Source: Ornithodoros turicata
Lineage: Eukaryota; Arthropoda; Arachnida; Ixodida; Argasidae
NCBI RefSeq assembly: GCF_037126465.1
Contig: NC_088209.1
Location: 6,031,947-6,095,946 of the forward strand
Direction: 5' to 3'
DNA length: 64,000 nucleotides
Shown here: positions 35,472 to 45,262 of the stretch, piece after piece
How positions within the stretch are numbered: the first letter of the stretch is position 1
Layout: every line of letters starts with the position of its first letter
Notes under the pieces: generated by a model
Database searches by the model: none
Told to the model about the DNA's origin: nothing
What the model saw: only the letters and a program-made list of their open reading frames with translations
Made by a program: the position numbers and the translations under genes

Positions 35472-36280
35472 ATCTGCAGTATTGCAGAAATATGTACCGC
35501 TTGCTGCAGCTTGGTATTGCTTGGTAGACGGTATCGAAAGCTATCTTCATGTCTGGAGAGGAATATCTTGAGCATCTACAAAAAAGTAGAGGGCATGGTA
35601 GCTAGTCTCCCTCACAAATATCGTGGGGGAAGATTCCTTTGAATTCTTGCAGGCATACCTCGTGCAGGCAGGCAGGCCTTCTCCACGTTCACCTCGATAT
35701 CCTGGATTGTCCGAATGACATACTATAGTACATCATTGGTACTGCCATTGCAACAGCCTACGACTTGATTTGGGCAGTCCTGGCAGCGTCCTTTGCGACA
35801 TTTTCAGGATGTTTTTCTCGCCATCCCAGGACGTTATTCCAGTGTGCCCCTCCACCCGTATGCTATACAGGGTGTCCCAGAAAACGTGTCATTGAATTCT
35901 AATAAAGAAATCGCCACCCAGAATCAACGGCATTGGTTCTTACTAGCCCACTAGCTTACACTGAACTATTTGTTCATACTAGCTTACTAGTAAACGTCCC
36001 ATGGACGTCTCAAGCTAGTCCAAACGTCCTCGTCCATCATTTACATCCACAAGACATCAGCATGTTATCCCCGCCCCCCCCAAAAAGAACGTCTTTGTGG
36101 TGACGTCCATGCGACATTCCCGTGTCATTGGGAAGAAGACGTTCTTGCACTGACGTCGGTCCGACGTCCCTTCAAGTGCAGGTTTGGAACATTAAATACA
36201 CAGGATGTCCGGTGAGAAAGTGTCATTAAATTTCTAAAAATAGGTTTAACTTCAGAATATTATGAAACTACTTGGAATAC

Positions 36281-36396
36281 CGCCTGCCGCGCGCGAGGAA
36301 AACTACGCGAAAAAAGTCGGCGCGACGGTAGCGCTGCCCTGATGGCAATGTTTGAGTTTCGCCACCCCGAAGACCCGGCATGACTGAATACTACTG
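36281..36396. repeat. Displaced 116 bp palindrome fragment at the outer breakpoint
   Basis: Reverse complement of 19985-20100 in the left arm with one visible mismatch (GATGGCAATG for GGTGGCAATG). It abuts the last base of the right arm. It includes CGCCTGCCGCGCGCGAGG, part of which is deleted from the right arm's own internal copy near 32170, so it was copied from the undeleted form. Confidence 0.88.
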
Positions 36397-36756
36397 ACTC
36401 CGTCATTTAATTTTTTTCGCGTCCCCTCTCGGTATTTCTTTAGTCCACGGAGGACCTTACTGGAGCGCTGCTGCGACTTGAAAGGCAGCCATGTTTGTTG
36501 ACATTGTGTGTCGTGTAGCGCTATGGTCTTGTTAGCCCGCCATATATAGGAGCGCTAACCAAGGGGGCGTTCTAAAAGAAACTCGCGGGTCGGGTAGATC
36601 AGGTGATCGAGTCGTGCCCACGTGACCCCGGAGTAATCCCGGGTCGAGTAGTTCAGAAAAGTACCTTAGGAACGTGTACTCAGAAAGGACGTGTACTTAA
36701 CGTGTACTTAGGAAGGCTCAAGTGGCTTAGAAACGTGTACTCACCTCGACCGAGCA

Positions 36757-38230
36757 AAGATGGCGACGCGTAATGCGCGTTCGGTCGGTTCGATAATCAC
36801 CCGCGCAATACCACTATTTTACTTCGAGGATGAGGACGACGAAGAGTGGGCACTGATCGCGAAATTGATGGAGGACGACTGTCCCACCGAAGAAAGGTAC
36901 AACTTTCTTTGCTAAAGTACGCATATGCTGCTGACCTCTGCACCCTTCACTCATGTGTTTTTAGTGCCATAACTTGTACTACATCAAATGATTTCAGAGA
37001 AAACCGGAATATTAAGATTTCGGCTAACTACAATAGCCGGTGCTTGATGAATGCTGCCCACAATTTTCCTACAGGATTCCAGCGGCCAGAATACGGGGCT
37101 ACTCCGAAGCTACCGCGCCCGCCAAAAGCCCGGAATCGTTCCGAAGACACTTCAGGCTACTGAAGTCTTCTTTTGAACGACCAGTGTTGCTGCTAACGCC
37201 GAGCATCATGCCCGAAATAAAATGGGGCCGGGGAGCGACAGAGGCACCGAAGCAGCTCATGATGTTCATTTGGTGCCTTGCAAATACGGAAAGTTTCAGC
37301 TAAACAACTCTCGCAAATAGTAACACTGGTCAACAGTTGCGTGTGTACATCAGTGTTTGGAGATGGTCAGGCAATATGAGTAAAATTATCAGAAAAAACC
37401 TGGAAAAGTCGGGGAATTGAGATGGTGAAGTTTGGTAGACACCCTGCGTCGTAACGAGTTCCCTTTGAGAGGTAACTGCCTCAACACTGGAGTACATACA
37501 CACTGCTCGATCGTTTTTGAAACAAGACATCAATGAAGTTTTATCTGACATGTATCTGCAGGTCTGTTGGAGACAGATTTAACGTCACGAATTAAGTCAT
37601 CCGTGTTTCGGGTTGTGAGGCGTGTTGGCATGGCGCCATTGGGTCACTCACGGCACTTCATACGGTGGCCCACACAAGAGGAGGCGCTGCACATCATGTT
37701 GCGCTTGGAATCAAAGGCAGGATTCCCCAAGACGCTTGGTGCTATCGATGGACGCCACATCCCAAAAAAAGCATCCCGCAAGGACTCACGGGCATATGTA
37801 AACCGGAAGGGGTTTCACTCCCTTAACCTCCAGGCAATCTGTGATGACAAACTAGGGTTCGTTTACTGCAGCGCTGGTGAACCAGGCTCCTACCATGATG
37901 CACGGGTATTTCGGCGATCTGATTTTGCGCGTAATGGTGAGACCCGAAATGGTTCCACTGAACAGCCATATCTAGGGGGATGCTGCCTATCCATTCAAGG
38001 GATACCTAATCACCCCATATAGGAACAACGGGAAATTGACCTCAAGCCATGCATCTTTCAACAAGAAGCACTCGAAGGCCAGAGTTGTTATCGTGCCTGC
38101 ATTCGGGCTGTTGAAGTCTCGCTTCCGGAGACTTATTTACATGGAGACGCGTCGCCTGGACATCGCAGCGACACTCATTGCTGCTGCATGTATCCTGCAC
38201 AATGCGTCCATTGAGTGGGGAGACGAATAG
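36757..38230 (+). pseudogene. Harbinger transposase (HARBI1-like, DDE_Tnp_4), broken
   Basis: First exon starts at the ATG of GATGGCGACGCG near 36759 and is acidic (FEDEDDEEW). It joins, from GAAAG/GTACAA near 36895 to CCTACAG/GATTCC near 37076, in phase to an exon with FRRHFRLLKSSFE, MPEIKWGRGA and MFIWCLANTESF, the helical N-terminal region of the family. The catalytic part starts after CTGCAG near 37561 and includes SSVFRVVRRV, GAIDGRHIP (first Asp), and GEPGSYHDARVFRRS (second Asp context). A one-base shift near 37590 and another near 38020-38035 break the frame. The last segment (SKARVVIVPAFGLLKSRFRRL) and IAAACILHN are present to 38230. AATAAA at 38420 would end the mRNA. It once acted in the nucleus on its own TIRs and is now inactive. 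Confidence 0.85.
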
Positions 38231-38416
38231 ACAGGCACAGTGTACGAGCTCGACAGCATAGAGCAAGAAGAAGCAATAGCGGACGATGAGGATAGACCGA
38301 AAGAAGTGGGCACACAGAAGCGAGATGCCATAATGAATCTCTTGTGAACTAGTCTTCAAGAACACCACACAAGTTCATGTAATTAGCTTTTATCACTTGA
38401 TTCTTTGAGGTATTGT

Positions 38417-39907
38417 TCAAATAAAACTGTGAATCTCTCTGCCTGCTTGTACCCTCCTCTCTTCCAACTCTAACTTGCGCTTCCTGACGTCAAGGAGGTC
38501 GTCATAGCTGTGCCTCCTCTTCCGTGCTGGTGAGTCTGGTTGGGAGTCTGGCTCCTCCGTCACAGTTAGGACTGTCGATGAACTCGCAATTGCCACGGCG
38601 TTGGTCGACGCACCTTCGTCGACGCATCTTGTCCAAGAAGACCCAGTTTTTCCTATTTTTTTGCAGTGAACATAGGTATTGCACGTCTGTCACTTTAAAA
38701 CTATGTACGCTCAGTGCATCTCACCTATTGTTTCCACTCTGCCTGTTGTGGTCCTTGACCTCCTGATATTTCTTTTTCAAGTTTTCCATTTATTTTCCAC
38801 CCGCAGTGGTGTGAAGACCTGGCCGCCTTCCTGAAGAGCGACAGATGTGCTAGTGGAGAATAACGTGGAATAGAGCAGGCTGCACACAAATACATACAGA
38901 AAGAAAATGCCAAGTGCAAAACGTGCATTGAACAATTTTGCCAATTTGCTTCCACATACGAACATAAGAAAAGCAGAATAGCACTTGGCAGTGGCGTATC
39001 TAGGGTGTGGCAGGTGTGGACAGCTGCCATGGGCGCCAGGTGAACAGGGGCGCCATTATGTGGTCGGGTGTGAATGTGCAAGGTCGGGCACTCAACCTGG
39101 CACGTTCATAAATGATATAAAGCACCCGCCATTAGAGAGGTTGCAGTGTGAAACCTAGTGCGGAACACACGAAAACGCATCCCCAAGGACATCATGTTAA
39201 CCATGTTGCCATGGGCGCAGGTAGCTCTAGATACGCCACTGGCACTTGGCCCCTTCTTTGGCAGGCCTTCATAAAGTGCACTTTCCGTCAATTTCGCTGG
39301 GCCCCGTGATCGGGAGACTCTTGCATGTAGTTGCAGGGGTCTCCTGGTTGTGTTGTGGGAGAGAGGAAACTGGGATAAGGTCTGCCGGAATGTGAGACGC
39401 GCATGGCACCTGCGTATTCTCGGCGGGGCTTTCCTCACGCTCGTTCTGAGGAGCACTTTGTGTATCTGGGAATAAGAAAAACAAAACGGGAAAGCATTTT
39501 CAAGCATGTTTGAACAGCGCCGTGTCGAACTATAAGCCAGCGTAAAATGTAACAATGTGGCAAAACCTAATTTAAGAAAATCAACGCAGGAAATATTGCA
39601 TGGAAATGTAGCATCGCTTGAAATACTTATTAGCGATGTCCTGAAAAAAGGGCAGCATGCACTGCTAATCACGCAGCACGTGGTACAACAATAATAAGAT
39701 CCCATTCTAGCATAGTTACAATAGCAAAGGGGTAAATAACCTTATAAATCGGATGTAAGACTTACTTTGAAGTCCCCCATAGTGAACGTCTCGGATATGA
39801 TCGTGGGCGTCAGCCTCGTCGCCGAATATGCGGTCTCCAAATCCGCACCGAAAAATCATTGCCACCTTCTCTGCCGTCCACGAGTCTATTATGGGCCGTC
39901 GCCACAC
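38417..39907 (-). pseudogene. Harbinger Myb/SANT-like accessory protein gene, broken
   Basis: Harbinger transposons need a second Myb-like protein that brings the transposase to DNA. On the minus strand I see candidate exons: 39907-39719 (MWRRPIIDSWTAEKVAM...) ending at CAAA/GTAAGTC; one after TTATTCCCAG near 39462; 38830-38725 with EGGQVFTPLRVENKWK then, one base out of frame, LKKKYQEVKDHNRQSGNNR ending at AG/GTGAG; and 38652-38417 beginning KNWVFLDKM and, after another shift, EEPDSQPDSPARKRRHSYDD and a basic tail KRKLELEERR to the stop. The W..K...Y..VK...SG.NR pattern is the trihelix/Myb_DNA-bind_4 type. Two frameshifts and the MITE at 38989-39241 show that it is dead. Confidence 0.65.
38989..39241. 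mobile_element. hAT MITE inside the Harbinger accessory gene
   Basis: Ends CAGTGGCGTATCTAG / CTAGATACGCCACTG, flanked by perfect 8 bp copies of GCACTTGG at 38981-38988 and 39242-39249. 253 bp, no coding capacity. The CAGTGGCGTA terminus and 8 bp duplication are typical of hAT. It gives a relative date: Harbinger first, hAT second. Confidence 0.9.
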
Positions 39908-40198
39908 AATGAACTTTCAACGGATTAGTTTTCGTTTAGTGTTTCGGTTAGTGTTTCGACCGCGGAACACGCAGACGACACGCGCTTCCGCGGAAAACAG
40001 CAGACGACACTCCCATGACGTCACTACTCGGTCGAAACTTCCCCTGTCGGATTTGAGGAGGTGAGTGCCCAAATCCGACCCGATCCGGTTTTGGAACGCG
40101 AGTAGACGCCATCGGGTTACTCGACCCGCTTTTGGAACGGCGCTTCGGTAGAGATCTACTCCCGAGTTGATTCGATTAAGTTTTGGAACGTACCCCAA

Positions 40199-41569
40199 GA
40201 CACATACTTCCAGCCACGTTGAGGTTTAGAACATCACGAGCTTTATTCCCCTCCCCGAGCCCACGAGCACTCTTCGTCGTCTTTCACATGTGTACTTCGA
40301 CAACATCACAACTCGTATTTCACCTTTTTTACGTAAAACTTAGCTAGGGGCATGCTAGATTGCTTTAGAGCCTTACGCAAAAAGTAAACCTAAGCAGTTT
40401 TATTTCCAACTAATACGAAAATAGCAGTACAAGATCACTTATATGTTAACATTTATTTATCACATTCCGAATACAGCATGAGGCCTTATTCATCCCTGAG
40501 CCTTCGGCTGCTTGAAAAGGTTTATAAAATATGCATATTTTGAAATATTTTGCGAGAGTTGTGGATGGGCTGATGTGGGCACCATTAACTGACCCGTAAC
40601 TATAGAGAGTGGACACCACATAACTATTTCGTTCCCTGTTCCCCTCTGTGCCCGTTTATGGTATTTCCCATAACGGACACAGAGCGCGGCGGTTTAACTA
40701 GAGCAAACAGAGAAATGGTAAAGCTCGCAGTCCAGAAAGCCTCGAAAGGTAATAGCATTCCCTTTTCAAGTGAAAACAAATACTATATATTACTCGTCGC
40801 GCGAACGTCTGCGAATTCGAGAGCACTGCTAGCCTTCGAAACAAAACGGAGGGTGAGCTGTCTAAGTATAACTCGCTTATGCATGAAAACAAAAGTCAAG
40901 TGAAGAATTGCGTGGTGTATTATCTCTGCAACATGGTAACGCCTGTGTTTCCTACTGCTCTTGGTGTGAGACACTCAGTATAGGTTCATCGAAAGTCAAA
41001 TTTGAGAGTGCCACAGAATTTGCCGTCTCTACCTCTTTCGTAATACGTGCTCAATGAAAACATAGACGGTCAGATCTGGAAGGAGCGAAATCTTGCAATC
41101 TTGCACAAGACCGCCCTTTGCTTCTGAGAAACGTCACTGAGCCCCTGTTTACACGTACTTTTTGTTTGTGATGCGGTCACCTCAGAATATCCAAATCTCG
41201 ATGTACCAAAGATATTCTCTTTGGAACGTACAGGGGATGTACAGAATTGGATATCCCCAACAACTAAAATATTTTGAGGAGACAGACTCGACGTTCATGT
41301 GACGTCCATGGAACATAGCCACAGTTGTGACATCTTCAACATAGCTAGTTTGGATCCAATCACGAATATCCATGGGACGTACATAGGATGTCTCGACATC
41401 TTGGACGTCTACGACATATTTTGGTCGTCTCCAGGATATTCGTATTTTACTCGGGTGTGTTGATGTAGTACACAGTGTAATGAGTAGAGCGTGAAGTAGA
41501 GCGTTCCTAAATTGGGAGGTACGACGACAGAAAAATAGGCGATGTCAAGTTGCCGGTGATGAGTAGATC
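40199..41569. other. No recognisable gene
   Basis: Mostly AT-rich, unstructured sequence. Near 41270-41450 short GGACGT/ACGTCC motifs recur, resembling the similar motif clusters at 16070-16260 and 58140-58260. I see no exon or domain. Confidence 0.5.
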
Positions 41570-41790
41570 AAAGAGTGATATTAAACGGTAAGAGCAACTT
41601 ATTTATTTACAGATGGTAACAAGACTTTCGTGCACGAGACCGCACTTCTTCAGGTCTTCACTTCAGGTCTGCACTTCTTCAGGTTACAAAAAAAAAGAAT
41701 GTAACCTGAAGAAGTGCAGTCTCGTGCACGAAAGTCTTGTTACCACGTGTAAATAAATAAGTTGCTCCTACCGTTTAATATCACTCTTTA
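41570..41790. repeat. Fold-back repeat
   Basis: AAGAGTGATATTAAACGGTA at the left pairs with TACCGTTTAATATCACTCTT at the right. The interior pairs too: AACAAGACTTTCGTGCACGA with its inverse, and CACTTCTTCAGGTTAC with GTAACCTGAAGAAGTG. A partial duplication of TCTTCAGGTC.. makes the left arm longer. 221 bp, non-coding. Confidence 0.85.
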
Positions 41791-41979
41791 AACTAGGAGG
41801 GTAAAAATCGGGAAAGAAACGTGCTCTAAAGTAATACAAATTCTGGTGGAAAAACTTTCAGTATGCTAATTCCTGGAGTACAAACAGCCAGTGTCCAATT
41901 GTGATGCGGTGTGATCAGTGATTTATCCAGACCCCCCTACAACCCCCTATCACTCCCCAAATGTTCAGTGACAACCCCT

Positions 41980-42262
41980 AACTTTTTTACCTGTGTACCC
42001 CTACACTCTTAAAAGTGAACTTCACCACATAGCACGCTGCTAGCCAACCATCACCCCGAATGACAACGTTCTCGCCCGCGATTTGTTGAAAACGGGAGGA
42101 GGAGCCTATTTTGTGCTGTGCATAATGGCAAAATAGGCTCCTCTTCCCGTTTTCAACAAATCGCGGGCGAGAACGTTGTCATTCGGGGTGATGGTAGGCT
42201 AGGAGCGTGCTATGTGGTGAAGTTCACTTTTAAGAGTGTAGGGGTACACAGGTAAAAAAGTT
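41980..42262. mobile_element. Near-perfect 283 bp palindrome containing a CACTCTTAAA MITE
   Basis: The inner element (42004-42238) has ends CACTCTTAAAAGTGAACTTC and its inverse with TA at 42002-42003 and 42239-42240, and pairs almost to its centre. The flanks continue the symmetry: AACTTTTTTACCTGTGTACC on the left is mirrored by its exact complement on the right up to 42262. Either the TIR is longer than in sister copies, or the MITE inserted at the central TA of an older palindrome. Confidence 0.85.
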
Positions 42263-43375
42263 AAGTATTAAGTTAGGAAGTAATATGCCCGGTAACAGTG
42301 GAGACTTTTCGGTGTTTTCTCTCTTCTTACCACACACGCACACACACACAAAAGAAAGCGAGAAAACCCTGAGGTTGTGCTGTAGGTTACGGCGGCGAGT
42401 CCCCCTTTTGCCTTTGTACCTTTATGTCCATTGCACCTAGCTCCGTAACACGCTATGCCAGAATGAATGCTCGTTACCAAGAATATTGAGCTCAACCTAC
42501 AAAGAATCGTACTATCGTAGGCCGCATCCTTGTCGCGTTCTTTTCATTGGCCCCCACCCTTATGACGTTATTCTATTTTTTTACTAACTGTGCGGGAAAA
42601 TACTGTCTGACAGTGCTTTCCAATCAACATTGAGCTGTCACGTTCATTGACCTCAACCCCAAAATGCAGGGTATACTGCTTGACTGAGAGTTTTGTTTGT
42701 ACTTTTATGTCCATTGGCGCAGCCGTCCCCACGCTATGCCAGAACTGAAGTTTGTTACCAATAATAATGGGCCCAGCGTAAAGTGCTTTGTCGTTTTGTG
42801 GACGGCGGGAAAAATTACGGGAAAACTTGATGAAAAAAACACAAAAAATAAATATATAAATAAGAAACAGATGTTCGCGCATATGAAGCTATCTTTCGTA
42901 CCCTTAGAGAGTCCATGATTAGACGGTTCCCGCCATGTAGAACGTCTGTCCACAACAGCGACTTGGCTCTTCGACTACGAGCCTGCTGTGATACGACAGG
43001 TGTTTGAATAGTCAACGTGCTTGAAACAGCAGCCGGCCCACCCAACGTGAGTGTACGTAGCCCACGCGAACTGTAGAAATAATCTCGAACACGAAGCGCT
43101 GTCAAAAATAAAAAGAAATAAAAAATGACAGCACTCCTATAAATACTTTGTTGATCTTACAATGCAACCACCTGTTTTTAACACAAATGACATAAGAGAA
43201 CTGTCGGCTTTTCTTTGATTGCGCTATGTGTTACAAAGTAAGTAACTAAGTCAATAAAAATGAGTTGTTGACTTGCCACCTGCATTTGCATCCCATTTAT
43301 ACCGCACGTAAAACGAGTCCCTCGTATTTCGATACGAGTAATTTCTGCTTAACGATGTTAGAGTTAACGACGTAA
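42263..43375. other. No recognisable gene; a diverged direct repeat
   Basis: Segments 42415-42490 and 42700-42775 share TTTATGTCCATTG, ACGCTATGCCAGAA and TTACCAA.AAT in order, so they are diverged copies of one ~75 bp unit. The rest shows no coding or structural signal. Confidence 0.5.
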
Positions 43376-43383
43376 CACAAAAG

Positions 43384-43527
43384 GGTCAAGAGATCCAAGC
43401 CTGGCGAACCTTCAGACGAGTCAAGAGATCCAACCGGGTCAAGATTTCCAACGGGTCATGAGATCCTCCGAGTCAAGAGATCCACCTGTGGATCTCTTGA
43501 CTCGATGGATCTCTTGACCCGTTGGAT
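43384..43527. repeat. Cluster of direct and inverted GGGTCAAGAGATCCA motifs
   Basis: GTCAAGAGATCCA-type 14-mers occur at about 43385, 43420, 43438 and 43472 with small variants, then twice in inverse orientation (GGATCTCTTGACTCG, GGATCTCTTGACCCG at 43492-43525). The short spacing and mixed orientation can form a strong hairpin at 43472-43510. Confidence 0.8.
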
Positions 43528-43659
43528 GTATGAGGGGAAGTGATTGGAACAAAACGGCTACTCCTGTCGCTCTGGAGAGAGGACGCCGCTAGTGCGTGTG
43601 CAGATTTCCGACAAGGTCACATCAATTCGCGTAGAATGCTAAACGGCGCTTCGCTCAAT

Positions 43660-43895
43660 TTCAAATCCATGCATCTTGTGAGGGAGCTTGGCGAAATCCA
43701 CGCGCAAATCCGCTGAAAAAGGGGCAATTGAATCCAAATCCAGATCATGCATGGAAAATGCGATTGAATCCAAATCCAAGTCCTGTCCATATGTTTTTGC
43801 GCAAATCAAATCGCAAATCAAATCCGGCAGCCCTCCGGTGGACTTAAATCCGGATTTAAATCAAATCCGTGGATTCAAATCCGCAACACTGGAAT
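43660..43895. repeat. Terminus of a probable hAT element with AAATCC subterminal repeats
   Basis: About a dozen CAAATCC/AAATCCG motifs precede AAATCCGCAACACTGG. Inverted, the end reads CCAGTGTTGCGGATTT, resembling hAT termini of the CAGTG type with reiterated subterminal binding motifs. I cannot place the other end. Confidence 0.45.
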
Positions 43896-43899
43896 ACGG

Positions 43900-44830
43900 G
43901 CGACGTGCAGGAAAAAAACACAGCCGCCCCAGACTTGGCGGCAGACGACAACGTCCTTCACCGCGGATTAGCCAGATTCCACCTTGCGTCACGCGATGTT
44001 GTTGGCACTGGCGCTTTCGAGGATGAAAACGAAACCGGATCTTTTAAATTCGATTCCTCATCACCCGGGCGGTTTTGGAAAAAGAAATTTGGCAAATAGC
44101 TCGTGGTAGTGTACCGAACACATTGGTATTGGATTCGTAACCATGGTTCCGGATGCGAAATATTAACGACGAATACGACGAAGCATTAATATAAAGAATG
44201 GCGGGATAGTGCTGAATAATACATATTACTGAATTGCGTGATCTCTTCGTCGACAGAGGTCACTGTCGTGAATAAAAGCCAGCATTTAGGCGACCGTTAG
44301 GCTTAGCATATAGCGGCCACAAACCACAGAAATGGTTTGAATTTGGTTAGGTTAGGTTGGGTTAGTTTTTAGGTTCGTTTTGTTTTCTTTTTTGACCGTT
44401 CACCACGCGGTTAGGGAACAGTTGGGCACGCGTGCAACGCTACGCTAGCGTCGTTTGGGATTTTGAACGCCTAAGATTTTGAACATGCGGATTCTTAACT
44501 GTGGAAGTATATTGGGATACCCCGAGTGAGAGACCACGTGGTTACGACACCAGTGACGTCAGAGCTTGAAGTTTTGTGTGTTTGACGATTTACATCTCGG
44601 CAGGTACGACGCGCATAAACAAAGGCAGCTCCGTGCGATGCCGAAATACTTGCGTAAAAGAAATTCGCGACCTGTCGGACACAGGAGGTTTAACAGCTGT
44701 ACGTTCTCTTATTATTGTGTCATTCCGCATTTGTCTTTTCGACAAGTGACTGAATCAGTACAGACTTCCTTTGGAGGCAAATAATAGTATGGTCACTCTC
44801 CTGTCCGGTGGGCCATCAACCACCAAGTTT
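43900..44830. other. No recognisable gene
   Basis: Unstructured sequence. A short run of GGTTA motifs lies at about 44344-44367. No domain or exon seen. Confidence 0.5.
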
Positions 44831-45262
44831 TTATTTTATTTTATTTGGGATACTTTTAGTCCACAAGTGGACGGTTACAGGTGGCTGGACTGCAAAACAG
44901 GTTCTAGAGTTTCAACGAAATAATACATATCAACTTGGTTCACAATGGTGACCGGAAGGCTGTTCCATTCACGTATTGTTTTTGGATAAAACTGGTATTT
45001 AAAGTCATCCGTACGAGCTACGATGTCCTTTAAATGTCGATTATGCTTGTGTCTAGAAATGTGACAATCCGGGATCAAACGCGAAGAAAGCGGGGTTCTT
45101 GTCATCAACTGAAACATTTAAGGTGGTGTAGCTTGAAATATTGTTCGACTGGTAGCAAATTAGCCTTGCGACATAAACCTGATGCAGATGTTGTTGTGCG
45201 ATAATCTGCAAAAATAAATCTGGCAGCTTTCTTCTGAACCTTTTCTAAGTTATTTTTATGTA
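44831..45262 (-). pseudogene. 3' part of a minus-strand LINE (RT C-terminus and tail)
   Basis: Reading the minus strand from 45262: NNLEKVQKKAARFIF, then KLHHLK and RTDDFKYQFYPKTIREWNSL, the conserved C-terminal segment of LINE reverse transcriptase proteins. It ends in an A-rich AATAAAATAAAA tail at 44831-44850. It is the continuation of 48149-49030; a 2.9 kb element separates the two halves. Confidence 0.85.

Larger units (their letters stand above)
26663..36280 (-). repeat. Right arm of the giant inverted repeat
   Basis: Reverse-complement copy of 15961-26539. It ends exactly at CTTGGAATAC (36280), after which the sequence jumps to an unrelated part of the arm (see 36281-36396). Relative to the left arm it lacks the Tigger-like element and carries a 4-base deletion in the first AT-rich ORF. 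Confidence 0.95.
36563..40195. mobile_element. PIF/Harbinger transposon with both genes, decayed
   Basis: Ends GGGGGCGTTCTAAAA and, inverted, GGGTACGTTCCAAAA, flanked by the trinucleotide CAA at 36560-36562 and 40196-40198. A 3 bp duplication is the Harbinger rule, though TWA is more usual than CAA. Inside are a transposase gene on + (36757-38230) and a Myb/SANT-like gene on - (39907-38417), converging so that their 3' ends touch: the minus-strand stop codon (38417-38419) abuts the plus-strand AATAAA at 38420-38425. A 253 bp hAT MITE has inserted in the second gene. Confidence 0.8.

Noticed and set aside
15961..36280. Idea that the palindrome is a read-through artefact of a single DNA hairpin
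   Set aside because: The arms differ by a 903 bp transposon with a clean empty site, other indels and substitutions, which one molecule read twice would not show. A false join of two haplotypes is still possible and is listed as a test.
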